A stretch of 64,000 nucleotides of DNA from Brachycybe producta (taxonomy: Eukaryota > Arthropoda > Diplopoda > Playtdesmida > Andrognathidae). The notes below the pieces were generated by a model, which was not told where the DNA came from, searched no databases, and saw nothing but the letters and a program-made list of their open reading frames with translations. The DNA is taken from NCBI GenBank assembly GCA_036925085.1, contig JAUPFP010000003.1, forward strand, positions 10,252,008-10,316,007, given 5' to 3'. The position numbers and the translations under genes are program-made. Below, piece by piece: positions 1-10,974 of this stretch; within the stretch, counting starts at the first letter, position 1; each line of letters starts with the position of its first letter.

Positions 1-842
1 ACAAAAACTTAAACCAATTAGACCAATCAAATGAATTGACCAGTGGTCACCAAAAATATTGAACATGACTCACTTCTATTTAAAAACGTAAAGAAAAGAA
101 AAATGCAACTCTATAGACTTAGGGTTGCCGTTTATCAGGAAGATCTTTTTGTGTTAATGGGAGGAAAGGGCCCAGGCCCTGGCGAGGTGTGATTCAAACA
201 AGGATATTGGTATCCTCATAACTTAAAATGAGAAATGAGCTGTGCAGAATGACAAAGTTCTGGACCACTACACAAAAAAGCGAGCCAGGACCGCTCCTGG
301 ACTGATCGATTCACCCCCCCCCCTCGCAAACTAAGTTTGAAGTTTGTTCCTGAACTTCACCAAGGTAGAGAATCCTGATGAACAACAACACAAGTTACAT
401 TTGTCATACTTTTTCATCAACTCGAATAATAAAATTTTCTGTACAGCTTAAGAAAAACAAAAATGATTACAAAAATCTCAGATTTCAAATTATAAGTTAA
501 TTAAAAACAAAATGATTTTAAACCTTAAAACCGAAATTAAAATTAATATAAAAACTTCGTAAACATGATTGTAGGTTCATTTAAATTCGATCAAACAGAA
601 AAATAGATTCCAAATCTCAAAACTCTTTAAATTAAAATTAACCTTGAATACTTCTCTATTTTTATAAACCCAGAACCAATTTTACTCCTAGAAATTAATC
701 TAAAACTTCTTAAACACTAAAAAAACATAAATTTGAAAATAGTAGTCTTCTTTCAAATCACGTCTGGGTTTTCCTTGTTTCCGCGACGTAGGGCGGAACT
801 AGGTCACGTCGGTCTTCTTCCATTTTTGGTTCTTGCTTTTTA
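1..842. other. AT-rich stretch, nothing recognised
   Basis: No convincing coding frame, terminal repeat or RNA gene is seen. A short run of C lies near 314-323. Confidence 0.5.
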
Positions 843-1277
843 GGGGTCTTTCAGTTGCCAACACTTGTCATTGCGGCAACTGTCCCTCAGACCTTTAGTG
901 CTGGGCCGAAGGTATCCACTTCTTTCTCTGGGCTCTGGCACGGTCATCTCCGATTGGGGTGGGGAGGTCTCCTTATCTGGTTTAGTATCCTCCGAAGCGG
1001 TGGAGGAGACCAGACGAGACCTTTCCACTTCATGTTCTGTATACTCAAAGAAGGTGAATGGCGTGGCAATTATGCATCCATCGTACTCAGGAGATGCTTC
1101 CCTCCATGCCTCCCATCTGGGACTAAACCTTTTAGCCTCTACATTCCCTTCATATTCTTGGGATGTTGAAGACCGGGCATTGCTGCCGGGAGCCTCTTCT
1201 GCTGTAGTGGCGGTGTCTTCTTTTTTACATTTTCCTGCTCCATCTTTTCTTACTTTTCTCCTTCCAAATTCATTTTT
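843..1277 (-). other. Open stretch of about 145 codons without ATG
   Basis: The minus strand stays open for about 145 codons with no ATG near its upstream end. The translation is charged and low in complexity (Lys/Arg-rich at first, then Glu/Ser/Thr/Pro-rich) and matches no family I recognise. It lies between worn Gypsy pieces, so it may come from a Gag-like or linker region. Its content is also compatible with chance. Confidence 0.2.
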
Positions 1278-1404
1278 CTGTCTACCTCCTCTTCATACAA
1301 AAGGGTTGAAAAGTCCATAGACTCGTTGCTAGTAGGTTTTTTTTCTGGAGTGCATGACATCTTTTTGGGGTTGCCAGTGCAGGTTAACCTTCACCTCATT
1401 CTTA

Positions 1405-2090
1405 CAGGGAATGGGCGGGCACTTCATTGAGGTAGGAGCGGTGTATGTGGATGTGAACATTCACAGAAAATCAATTACTATGCTTTTCATTATTGATGGG
1501 CACAGAAGCAGGTCTTGTTGTTTTAGCCGCATGCTTCAGGCTGTTGATTGACGTTGTAACATGGAAGATATTCTTTCATAAAGATCTATGGACAACATAT
1601 CAGGTGATATTTTTGTGCTGCTTGGATGATATTAACATGATGGTATTTCGGGATGATACTGGGCTGACTAAGGAATAGTAGTTACCACCAGGTTACGAAG
1701 ACACCTAAAAAGGTAGATGGGTTGGTGGACATTGTTCCACTTGAGTTTTCCAAGACCTGTTCTCCAGTTTGGAGTGGGGCCTTTTGCTCCCTGCGACTAC
1801 TGGGGAACCAGTGGATCCTGGCTCATGAATGTAAGGTCTTTCAGTTGAGTTTGGTGGAACATGCTTGTTTTGGGCAGCAGCTTCTTGTGGAAACTCTGTA
1901 AAGTTGTAGGTTGACAAGGGTTGTTAGCCATTGCTGAGGTTGCAGACGCGAGCCCTAATGATGATTACACAATGGTTCGAGATTATACTTGATGCTGCTT
2001 TTCACACTAGAAACGGAAAGGAGTTGCCACTGCTCAAGTTATGGCGGTTGCCCTAGTGGTGTGGCTTAATGAAATGTCCTAGTTGAGATC
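1405..2090 (+). mobile_element. Ty3/Gypsy fossil fragment: protease to start of pol
   Basis: The + strand translation resembles the protease flap region of the element at 24-37 kb (GMGGHFIEVG here, GMGGHSIEVVG there). Further on it resembles the leader part of that element's pol (around CSLRL and SLVEHA). It is an old broken relic with several breaks. Its orientation is opposite to the LTR at 2266-2598, so the two pieces were probably brought together by separate events. Confidence 0.6.
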
Positions 2091-2179
2091 GAGTGATTCC
2101 TCTCTCGCTGTCCTTCCCATGATGTAATCCAAGTAAAACGACTTACCACTTGTCCACACCCAGCTGCATATTCGCACTG

Positions 2180-2598
2180 TGCACAGATTTGACCGAACGA
2201 ACAGTCAAATCACGGTCTTGAACCGTGCAAGAGGCTGGGTACGAGTACCCGGCGCCTACACCAATTGTAATGACCAGACAGGTTGTAAAGTCGCCACTAT
2301 GAGAATATCGTCGGCTTGCAGTGGAACCGGAGTTCCACCACAAGCCGACGCAAATTACTAGCAAATAACAGGCTGGAGAAGGACGGTGAATTTCCCCAGA
2401 AATCCCCCTCCTTGTGGTAACTTCCCAATTAAGACACGACACCGGAAGTAAATATAAATAAAGGGTATTTATTCAAACACTTACGGTTGAAAGCATGGCA
2501 TCCATCTCAGCAGCCTACTGCATGCTGCCCGGCAGACCACCATAAAATGGTCGTCTACTCCATCAAAATTTTTGACTGGAGCAGACCAGGTTGCCACA
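2180..2598 (-). mobile_element. Gypsy LTR (2266-2598) with adjoining leader and PBS, minus strand
   Basis: The 333-bp piece begins TGTAATGACC and ends GGTTGCCACA. It matches the ends of the 801-bp LTRs at 24.3 and 36.1 kb, including the AT-rich block and the shared GGAGCAGACCAGG tract. Immediately to its left lies a leader and primer-binding stretch (CGGCGCCTACACCAAT) like the one at 36.1 kb. An AATAAA signal is readable on the minus strand inside the LTR. It belongs to the same lineage as the 24-37 kb element but is clearly older. Broken. Confidence 0.7.
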
Positions 2599-2617
2599 CT
2601 ACTATATCACGACTTCT

Positions 2618-2751
2618 GTTTGCAAACAAGTCCAGATATATATTGTTTCCAAAACTTGTTTTCCATTGAGGATGTAAACAGAAAACACCAACTTTTCTTC
2701 GCAAACAGTTCGTAGTTTGTTTGCAAACAGGGTCAAACTTTGTTTGCAAAC
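2618..2751. repeat. Three copies of palindrome GTTTGCAAAC
   Basis: Perfect 10-bp palindromes lie at 2618-2627, 2719-2728 and 2742-2751, with half-copies between them, just upstream of the first visible host exon. Whether they are binding sites or leftovers of a repeat cannot be told. Confidence 0.4.
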
Positions 2752-2898
2752 TGTTAGCTCTATTATTTTTTTCATTCAAACATGCCAACAAAGAGGTTCT
2801 TTGCAGACAAACTCTTGAGGCAATATCATTTTGAGTTGAGAATGTAGGAAACAACATACATTACAACCTTAAGTTAATTTATTTATTTACCAATTTAG

Positions 2899-3001
2899 GG
2901 CCAAGCATTTTGCAACGTATGGAAAGTCTTCTTGATAATGAGGGTTTTTCGGAATCTGTTTTGGCTTTGTCTTTTACATCTTTAAAAGAAGAGTGGATGA
3001 A
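2899..3001 (+). CDS. Host gene exon A (internal exon, product unknown)
   Basis: This is a 103-nt exon candidate. The acceptor is a pyrimidine-rich tract ending in AG at 2897-2898. The donor is AA/GTAAGT, a near-consensus match. One frame is open throughout: two bases, then 33 codons reading PSILQRMESLLDNEGF and on through SLKEEWM, then two bases. The exon at 6382 starts with the one base needed to complete the split codon, so the two phases agree. The translation looks like ordinary soluble, helix-prone protein and does not match any transposon family I know. I do not recognise the gene. Confidence 0.55.
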
Positions 3002-3159
3002 GTAAGTTATTCTTTCATTATCTATATAGTCATAAACCAATGCAATGGCATTACAGTTTCTCATTTTAAATTAATGTCCAAACTTGCTAGTTATGGTCGG
3101 GAGGGGGGCAAGTTTACATTTGGATTAGGTCATTTCTCATTTGTTTTTGGTTTTCATTA

Positions 3160-3900
3160 ATGACCTCAGCAGTATTGTTAGCAGTAACTATGTTTTCTGC
3201 TGATGACACGTTAATTTGCAGGGTGGCACAAAACAGCCTCAATTGCGATTCACTGGTGTTTCTTGGCAACTTCAGTTGAATCAAGGGAATAGCAGTGTGA
3301 TGAGGGTAACACGGAGTAGAAATTCATTGACTTTTTTTCATATGTTTTGAATAACAATGTACTTCAGAATGTTAATTTTTATAAATATGCGGTTGGTTTT
3401 GTTGACAAGCAATCTCTGAAAGCAGCATGTTGATAATGTCACTAGTAAGGCAATGCAAATGCTTCGTTTTTGTCAACGATCATTCGATATTTGTGGTATT
3501 GCTCAATGTATGGAATCCCTACTAGGGTTAACTCAAGCATAGGATGGCGAGATTTGTCTGCAGTAGATATGTTTACTGATAGTGTTACTGAGATGCTGGT
3601 GGGGTTCTGTGGGATAATTTACCTCATTGTAGATCATAAATTAGTTTATGTATGTTTAAGAAAATTGTACATGGCCAATGTAAAAAAAACAGTAGTATAT
3701 ATGTTAAGCATTTTATCTGGGAACAGGTGATGTATACCAAGACTAATTCTTAGTATTGGTCTTTTTTCAAGGTTTATACAGCAATGGAATTTACTTCCTA
3801 AACAGGCTGTTCATGTCATTAATGAATTGTGTGTTTAAATTTTCATGACTGCATTTATATTTTTTTATATTTGCAATGCAGGTTGTAGTTATAGTTATTA
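3160..3900 (+). mobile_element. Degenerate L2/CR1-like LINE, RT end and C-terminal region
   Basis: Near 3165-3230 the translation reads INDLSSIVSSN followed by ADDTLICR. This matches the INDLSSQVSSN/FADDTIIYR segment of the better preserved LINE at 53-55.8 kb. Near 3760-3800 it resembles that LINE's C-terminal IRQWN block (FIQQWNLLPKQ). Stops and frameshifts are frequent and the 5' part is missing. The tail continues at 5190-5275, because a mariner inserted into the 3' end. Confidence 0.65.
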
Positions 3901-3913
3901 TTTATGGACACCC

Positions 3914-5170
3914 TGTCCATAAATTTTTTCCCTGATTACAAAAATCCACTGTACACAAACTATGCAAAGTACAAGCAACCTATTTGTAGCCATACTCAAA
4001 GTTTTTTTCTTGCCCGGTTTTCCAGCCCATAAACAGTCCAGGTGGCACTGCGGTCATCAAAACCAAAATGGCATCGTTGCAGGAGAAAGCGCAATGTGTT
4101 TTGTGGTTTCATGTAACGAAATCGGTAATTACGGTTCAGCGAAACTTTAGAACGGAATATTGACAAGAACCACCGGATGTTAAAACATTAAACAGTGGAA
4201 TCTGAAGTTTAAAGAGACTGGTAGTGTTGGAGATTTTAAAATAATTGGGCGACCAACTGTGTCTCAAGCCAATGTTAATTTGGTACAAGAATTCTTTCAA
4301 CGCAGTCCTAACAAATCCACACATCGTGCCTCACGTGAACTTGGGATGCCCAGGTCCCCAGTGCATAACATTATGAATAAACAGCTTCAATTGTATGCAT
4401 ACAAAGTACAAATTGTTCAAGCCTTAGAGCCGAATGATCTGCCGTGCCTTACTGCTTTTGCTACAGAAATCTTGCAATGCATAGAGGCAAACAATGATTA
4501 CCTGCAGCGTGTGTTTCTCTGATGAGGTTACCTTTCACACCTCTGGTGAAGTGAATAGACAGTGTCTGTATATGGATGGTCTGAGAACCCAAGCTTTGTC
4601 ATGGAAAAACAGAAGGACAGCCTTAAAGTGAATGTTTGGTGTGGCCTCATGCACAACAAGGTTATTGGACAATTCTTTTTCACTGAGAAATCAATTACAG
4701 TTTACGTGTACCTAGACATGCTTCAGCTTTTCATTGCACCGCAACTACAACAATTTCAGCCATGAATATTGTTTCTACAAGATGGTGCACAACCGCACTG
4801 GGGATTAATTGTTCGTCAGTTTCTGGATGAAACTTTCCCAAACCGATGGATTGGAAGGGATGGCCTCACAACATGGCTGCTATGTTAAGGACAAAGTGTA
4901 TTCCAGTCCTATTGCCGATATCACTACTCTGAAGGGAAGAATAACAGACGTTATAGCGACAGTCTCGGAAGAAATGTTAAGAAAAATATAGCGAGAACTT
5001 CAATATCGGCTAGATGATCTCAGGGCAACCAACGGAGCACATGTTGACGTTTACTAAACTTGTGACAAAAAACGTTGAGTGTGGCTACAAATAGTTGAAA
5101 ACTGTTTTCTTGTACTTTGCATAGTTTGTGTACAGTGCATTTTTGTAATCAGGGAAAGAGTTTATGGACA
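3914..5170 (+). mobile_element. mariner-like DNA transposon, degenerate
   Basis: Terminal inverted repeats of roughly 80 bp lie at each end. Both contain TGTCCATAAA, CTGATTACAAAAAT and ACACAAACTATGCAAAGTA, and both end near TATTTGTAGCCA. The + strand between them encodes a mariner-type transposase in pieces. A helix-turn-helix region lies near 4310-4380. FSDEVTFH (first catalytic Asp) lies near 4515-4535. LQDGAQPHW (second Asp) followed by FPNRWIGRDG lies near 4775-4860, and a C-terminal region ends in RATNGAH near 5040. Several frameshifts and stops make it inactive. It sits inside the 3' end of an L2-like LINE, which dates it as younger than that LINE. Confidence 0.85.
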
Positions 5171-5189
5171 AAGACAACTTTAAAGACTT

Positions 5190-5275
5190 TATGTTGACAA
5201 TGCATCTTGCAGCACTTTGATCTTAAGATCCCTCTGCCATAATCCAATGGGCTGCTTCCAGAGTATTTTTTGTAA
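5190..5275 (+). mobile_element. 3' tail of the L2-like LINE, beyond the mariner
   Basis: The stretch around GACAATGCAT, CCCTCTGCCATAA and GGGCTGCTTCCAGAGTA matches the 3' UTR end of the LINE at 55.7 kb and the copy at 44.1-44.2 kb. Confidence 0.7.
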
Positions 5276-5278
5276 TTA

Positions 5279-6338
5279 CCCTCCTGGAAATTTTATATCA
5301 GGATTCTGTAGAATTTTATCTACATGTTTCTGCAGAGGCCTTCTGACTAAAATTGGAACACTGTTTCTTCAGGAATTTTTATGTTGATTATATTATGTAG
5401 AATCTTTCAGCAGAGCTATGCAGACCATCTCTGCAGAGCTATGCAGACCATCTCTGCAGAGCTATGCAGAATATTTCTGCAGCTATGTTTCTGTATATAC
5501 CCTCATCCTTTTCACAAAACTCTAACGCTGCACATTAATTTCGCCACAGTGAAAACAATGCCTACACTTAAAAATGGAAAGTTTAAATGAAAAAATGAAA
5601 ATGTTATTAATCAATCCAAAAAACATTTAATGAAATAATAGGATTAAAACATTTCCATTTTCAAAAATTAAGAAAATTTACCTTTTCTGAAGCAAGACAG
5701 ACAGACAATAAGCTAAACAATGTAATGAAATAACCGTTACAAACTGAAGTCATACACCCACACTTCCAAAACTAAACAAACTCAAAAAACACTCAAACGG
5801 GGAAATCCCCTAATACATTTGTAAATGTTTTAAACCATGTATTAGGATTTTCAAAGGAGATTTTATGCACAGTAAGCAGAGAAATTCTGCAGAATAAAAA
5901 TATTAAAATCACAAATATTTCTGCAGGTTTTCTCTGTTGGGTTTTGAGTACACAGCTAATGCTGTGCAATGTTTTCTGCAGAATAGTTCTGCAGAATTTA
6001 ACTATGTAACAACATTACAATTTCCAAATGACATGTTATGCATGGTGTGCAGATAAATTCTGCAGAATAAACATATTAAAATGGCAATTGTTTCTGCAGC
6101 TTTTCTCTGTTGGGTTTTGAGTACACAGTTAATGCTGTGCAATATTTCCTGTAGAATTGTTCTGCAGATTTAACTATTGTAATAGCATTACAATTTCCAA
6201 GTGAAATGTTATACACAGTGTGCAGATAAATTCTACAGAATAAAAATATGAAGAATTTCAAAAGTTCTGCAGAAAGTCAATGCACAGTAAGAAAAGGAAT
6301 AAAACCTTACAGAATTCTGCATGATTTTTCCAGGAGGG
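5279..6338. mobile_element. TA-flanked MITE built of TTCTGCAGAA motifs
   Basis: The termini are CCCTCCTGGAAA at the left and its reverse complement TTTCCAGGAGGG (with one extra T) at the right. TA flanks both sides (5277-5278 and 6339-6340), as in Tc1/mariner-type elements. No transposase is present. The 1060-bp body repeats the palindrome TTCTGCAGAA and variants. It includes a 28-bp tandem array (GCAGAGCTATGCAGACCATC, about 5409-5480) and a tandem pair of about 168-bp units (about 5925-6090 and 6092-6260). Confidence 0.75.
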
Positions 6339-6381
6339 TATAATCGTAATATATATGACAGCTATCTGTTTTTGTTTACAG

Positions 6382-6484
6382 CAAAGTGAAGGTTTTGTTC
6401 AAATTTTCTCGAGCTTGCAGTAGGACTGTTGAAGATACTCTGAAGCTGCTTCAGGTTCTTGGTGCTCATGAAAGGGATAAAAAG
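6382..6484 (+). CDS. Host gene exon B
   Basis: The acceptor is TTTTTGTTTACAG. The first base completes the codon split at the end of exon A, and 34 codons follow with no stop: KVKVLFKFSRACSRTVEDTL and on to AHERDKK. The exon ends at AAAAAG/GTTATT in phase 0. That donor is weak, and an alternative CAG/GTTCTT lies 30 bases upstream in the same phase. The continuous frame and phase match with exon A are the main support. The product is unknown. Confidence 0.55.
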
Positions 6485-6632
6485 GTTATTTCTTATTCAT
6501 AAATTAAACAAGTATACAAGTAATTACAAAGTAATACAAGTAATTATACAAGTATACATTTGTTTAATTTACCTGTTTATATCATTGCTTGTTTGCAGAA
6601 TTACAAAATTTTTATTTTTTTTTATTATCAAG

Positions 6633-6728
6633 GTGTTGAAGTTTTGGATGACTGGCCTCAGTGTCCAGTACAAGACACACATTCTTTCAACTACAATGTC
6701 ACAAAGTTACGGAGAAAATGTTTCTTAA
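6633..6728 (+). CDS. Probable terminal exon C of the host gene
   Basis: A strong T-rich acceptor (TTTTTATTATCAAG) precedes a phase-0 frame that begins VLKFWMTGLSVQYKTH and stops at TAA, 6726-6728. An AATAAA lies near 7161, which would give a 3' UTR of about 430 bases. A competing open frame over the same bases (GVEVLDDWPQCPVQDT and beyond) is equally long, but I find no acceptor of the right phase for it. The assignment is therefore moderate. The product is unknown. Confidence 0.4.
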   Translation: MLKFWMTGLSVQYKTHILSTTMSQSYGENVS

Positions 6729-7185
6729 AACAAGAAGAATTGTTCAAGTTGAAGCTGTATGTTTTCATTACTTATTTTTATGCTTTTTAAAGCAGAATTC
6801 AATTGTACTGGAAACATCCATTTTGCTTATACATGATCTGAAGCCGTAACTAGCTAATTTTCAACTGAAGTAAGTGTTTGTTACATCTGGTGCTTGCCTT
6901 CTTTCAGGCCATGACAGTGTTCAACGTGTTTCGTACATAACCAGTAAGACACATTTTGTTCGAAAACTCATTAGTCTAATGAAACATTGCAAACAAACCA
7001 ATGGGATGGACCAGGCGAACTAGAAAAAAATACAGTGATTATTATAGTTAGAACAAGCTTATTTGAAATGTTCAGTAATGTTCTTCAATTCTTTCTAACT
7101 TTTTTTAATGTGTTAAAATCTTTGATACTATTAAAAAGTATTCCAGTGCAGATTTTTTAAATAAATATGTTTCGTGCTTGATGCA
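6729..7185 (+). other. Possible 3' UTR with AATAAA near 7161
   Basis: AT-rich, no repeat recognised. AATAAATATG near 7161 is the first canonical polyadenylation signal after the proposed stop codon. Confidence 0.3.
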
Positions 7186-7439
7186 ATGACTATAAAAGGC
7201 AAATATTGTACAGAAATTAAAAGCAGTTTGTTTGCAGGTGATTGTTTTTTTTTAGTTTGGAAAAAAAAAATTAACCCAGTTTTTTTGGTTTAATCCTACA
7301 TCTACCACTGGGATCTAAATAGACCCCAAGCACACTTTAGTTTATTATTACATTTTTGACCCAAATGTATTTCTTATAAAATTAATGATTTCATTCTTGA
7401 TGTCTGATTATAATTACATCAGAATAAGTCAATATTTCT

Positions 7440-7660
7440 TAGAGAGAACCTCAAATGATGCGATACTCATTAATATATTACATCAGGTGATACATTACCT
7501 CTGAATAAAATACATCAGATATTGCAGTACCCCTGAAAAGATTACATCATATATGATGCAATACCCATAAATAGATTACATCAAATGATGCAATATCCAA
7601 AAGTAGAGTATATAAGATGATGTAAAACCCACTCAAAGATTACTTCACAGTATCATCAAA
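7440..7660. repeat. Imperfect minisatellite of about 35 bp
   Basis: Units built on GATTACATCA, ATGATGCAATACCC and TAAATA repeat about six times with much divergence. No coding content. Confidence 0.6.
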
Positions 7661-8092
7661 GAATTTCATTTCATAACAAGAGATTCAAAGAATCCTATAA
7701 ATCTTTATTGTATTTATGGTTTCAATCTTGAAGTAAAAAATAAAATTAACAATTTCAATTTGTACTTAATCTTGCACAATCTGCAAAGTCTTGCTTGAAA
7801 ATTCCTGTAAACCTGTAGCAACCTTTATATTGATGTTTCTAACATGAATATTTTATAGTTTACATTTGTGTACTAATATTTTTATAACTTCATTTGTTAT
7901 ACATTTATACGCAGGCTTACATTATAATACAGTATATATATTTAAAATAATTTATTAAATTTTTATAATTGTGAACCGAAACTTTAACAGGAAATAGCAA
8001 TGGAATTTGTTATATCAGATGTTCTTATTTGCTTTTCTTGTAAATTAAGTCACATGAATATCTTGACGTTCTCAAAATGTTAGTTAAATGTA

Positions 8093-8363
8093 CTGTAATC
8101 TCAACTATCCGATTCTCAATTATCCAAGCTAGTATTCTTTTTTGTCGATTCAAAACCACTTGGTTTATGGTTGCTTGCAAATAATTGTAATGAATTTTTA
8201 CATAAACAGTAAGTGATACTATGAAGAGTTGTTTACGTTCATACAGTATATATGAATGCAAAGAAAGGGGCATAGGTAGGAAAGGTTATTTTCCGTGTTA
8301 ACTGAGTTTATCCATATCCGAGCTGTTCTTGGTCCACATTAGCTAGGATAATAGAGACTACAG
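8093..8363. mobile_element. pogo/Tigger-like MITE
   Basis: The left end CTGTAATCTCAACTATCC and the inverted right end CTGTAGTCTCTATTATCC form about 18-bp terminal repeats. TA flanks both sides (8091-8092 and 8364-8365). The ends resemble those of pogo-type elements (CAGT...CTCGATTATCC). At 271 bp with no transposase it is non-autonomous. Confidence 0.7.
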
Positions 8364-8737
8364 TATGTAGTTTAATAATTAATCAAATTGTTTTATTAAA
8401 TATTCTTCGTCTTGAAAAGTAGAGGTGAGAGGTTAATTTTATGTGGCATTTCATGCGCAATATCATTTTTTCGGACTTCAACGTCACCTAAAGAAATAGT
8501 AGTCAGAATTTGTAATAAATATTATTTATCATTTATATTTTATTTGTCAAGACATAGAAACGCATATTTTCATATCAAATGTGTTTAAGAATGAAACAAA
8601 AACCTTTTAAAAATTAATTTAAAAACTAAAAAAATATTGGGCACCAAATGGCTGATAAGAGCAACCCCTCATCTCTATAGGCGTCTCATCAAAAGCTTGT
8701 GTCATCAGACGGGTTGATGTCGCGTTGTCATTTAAAA

Positions 8738-9181
8738 CGGCGGTCGCCAACCTTTCGGACCTCACGGACCACTAAATTCAAAATTTTAAATCCCCCAGAC
8801 CACTAATATGGATTTTTTAAAAAGATAAATACGTTTGTCAAATAATGATCAGAGAACTTCCATTTTATTAATAGAAAATCTTTAATGGTTGTTTAATTGT
8901 AACAAAAGATTATAGTTAGTTTAATTATTACAAAATAATTGAAGCCTAGGGGTGGGTGTGGTGGGGAAAACTGAACGAAACGTAGCTCTCACGTGCTGTG
9001 CGAGAACTGTACTAGACTAGTACATTTCGTGAATTTAGTGCAATATAAAGGTGAAAATTGTCATTCAGAATATAAGAATTTATTAAATTCAAATGCAAAT
9101 ATTGTCCAGATTTTTCTGCAGTCCACTAAAAATGTCTTGCGGACCACCAGTGGTCCACTAACCATCGGTTGGCGACTGGTG
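8738..9181. mobile_element. hAT-like MITE
   Basis: The left end CGGCGGTCGCCAACC and the right end GGTTGGCGACTGGTG are inverted. Inside them GGACC and GTGGTCC tracts are inverted as well. The flanks ATTTAAAA (8730-8737) and ATTTAGGA (9182-9189) look like an eroded 8-bp target duplication, as expected for hAT. 444 bp, no transposase. Confidence 0.65.
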
Positions 9182-9383
9182 ATTTAGGACACATGCAGTC
9201 TGATGCAGACGACAGACTGTAGTCGGTCAGAATGCACAGTGTGGCTTTTTTTACAATGCAATGCATGCACGGCAAATTAAATAGATAGACCGACAAAAAA
9301 CATGGGGCATCTTTCTATTTTTCCAACCGACCTGATTGTCGGAAATAATGAAATTCTGTCCTTTCTGCCTTTTGGTATGACCC

Positions 9384-9630
9384 AAACTTTTAACATGGAA
9401 GGTAATAGAGATTTCTATAAGTCGGTAAGTTCTTTTGCTGTTTTCTTGCAAATTACTCGCACAATTATCATAAACATTTTAAGAAATAAAGATAAAAGTA
9501 ACATAGTTTTATAATGAATTATTCCTTAATTAAATATTCTTCTTGTTTGTTTCTTTTGAATGTGTTATTCTAAAAATGTACTCCAATTTTTTTATTTCTA
9601 AATCTCCATTGCCTTCCATGTTAAAAGTTT
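9384..9630. repeat. Inverted repeat, possible foldback element
   Basis: AACTTTTAACATGGAAGG near 9388 recurs inverted near 9611-9630, with about 190 bp between. A block containing GGTAAGTT and GCTGTTTTCTTGCAAATTAC downstream (from about 9424) recurs near 9920 after a second hairpin, so this is a small repeat family. Confidence 0.45.
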
Positions 9631-9768
9631 CGATTTTACAGCAACGTTCACAACAAAACATCAAAAAGAACAAAATAATAAAGAATATTAAAAAAAAACT
9701 AATGTGTGGATGTCAAACTACTCGTTTTTATTTTTATTTTTGGCGGAAAGGCTTCTGATTTTTCGTGG

Positions 9769-9908
9769 TTTTTCCATTGAGTTCTATGTTATAGTCTCGT
9801 CTACTAAAATGAGCCATATGTCCAATAAGCGCCTCTAGTTGCAGTTGGCTAAAATATGGCCCTCTAAGCAGTTAGCAGACGAAATTTTAACAGAACTCTA
9901 TGGAAAAA
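9769..9908. repeat. Short foldback hairpin, about 140 bp
   Basis: TTTTTCCATTGAGTTCTATG at the left pairs with CAGAACTCTATGGAAAAATT at the right, and TCTCGTCT pairs with AGACGA inside. It is followed by the same GGTAAGTT block as the inverted repeat at 9384. Confidence 0.5.
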
Positions 9909-10012
9909 TTGCTGCACCGGTAAGTTTTTTTTGCTGTTTTCTCGCAAATTACATGCCTAATTTTCGTGAATTCTTGAAAAAATAAAGACAAAAGTACACA
10001 GTTTCACATCCA

Positions 10013-10974
10013 TTGTAACAACCCTGACAATTATGACGGCAATGAGTCAAGTGACATCACATGCATCTGACGTCATACACTATTGCCTCTTTTTCTCAAG
10101 ATCATCTTTCCCTCCTGTAAACCACACCATCTCCAAGAGATGGGGATGGCAAAGGAGTGGGTAGAGAGATGAGTGATAAAAAACAGATACACTAGTTTGT
10201 TACGATGTTTGCCCTTTCTCAGGGGCAGCAGTAACAAATTTCCAAAAGAACATGACAAAATGCATGAATTTTTTAATACAATTTAAGAAACATGTTTCAT
10301 GAATATTTTCAATTAATAAATCTTTGGAAAGACATGACACCAAAGACATGAATCTTTCTAAATACCTAAAAAGAGACATTCTTTAATGGTTCTTTAATGA
10401 TAATTGCAATGGTTAGCAATCAGGGGTGCCCAACCCCCCCCCCCCAAAGCCAGTGGCAAATTCACCCCCCCCCCCCCCCCATTTTTTTTGTAACTTTGCA
10501 AGTATAATTTCAATTGGCCATAAAATGTGTTAGAAACAAAGTCTTTAAACTTTGGAAAACATGAATATTTTCCCTATTTTGCGAGCGTAGCGAGCGAGCA
10601 ATTATTTTATAGTATACACTTGTTAATGTGAGCTTTTGACATCAACCAACATTTTATTACCAACCTTTAGATGACATTTTCTACTTTTCATTTCTTCTCA
10701 GAGCAGTATGACACCTGCACAGAGAAGATCCGAGCTGTAGAGAGAGCTGGATGGAGATAGATTGTAGTCACTCTTCTGCATGGGGGTGAAATCGATGCAG
10801 GAGAGTGGCGGCCATCTCTCTCTCTTCCGGTTGATGCTGATATACATCTTCTCCATCGGTATTCCGACCAGAGAAGATGTTGTAGCTGCTGAGAATCGTA
10901 TAGCTCCTGCCCTATGAAACCTCCGGCCTCTGAAGAGAAGTTATTTACATAGACATAAAGACAATGCTACTTCT
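10013..10974. other. Mixed stretch: LTR-like start and poly-C tracts, otherwise unrecognised
   Basis: TGTAACAACCC near 10014, followed by an AP-1-like TGAGTCA and a CRE TGACGTCA within 70 bp, could be an LTR start, but no partner or end is visible. Long C runs lie near 10434-10445 and 10467-10480. Nothing else is supported. Confidence 0.3.

Larger units (their letters stand above)
3002..6381 (+). other. Host intron of about 3.4 kb filled with transposons
   Basis: GTAAGT at 3002 and TTTTTGTTTACAG ending at 6381 bound an intron between two phase-compatible exons. Most of its length is an L2-like LINE relic, a mariner and a TA-flanked MITE, each annotated separately. The intron therefore grew largely by insertion. 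Confidence 0.5.

Noticed and set aside
6560-6790. Alternative host exon frame GVEVLDDWPQCPVQDT
   Set aside because: It is open and plausible, but no splice acceptor in the needed phase was found; kept only as a remark under exon C.
10014-10260. Possible LTR starting TGTAACAACCC
   Set aside because: No end, no target duplication and no second copy could be found; mentioned only as a mixed stretch.
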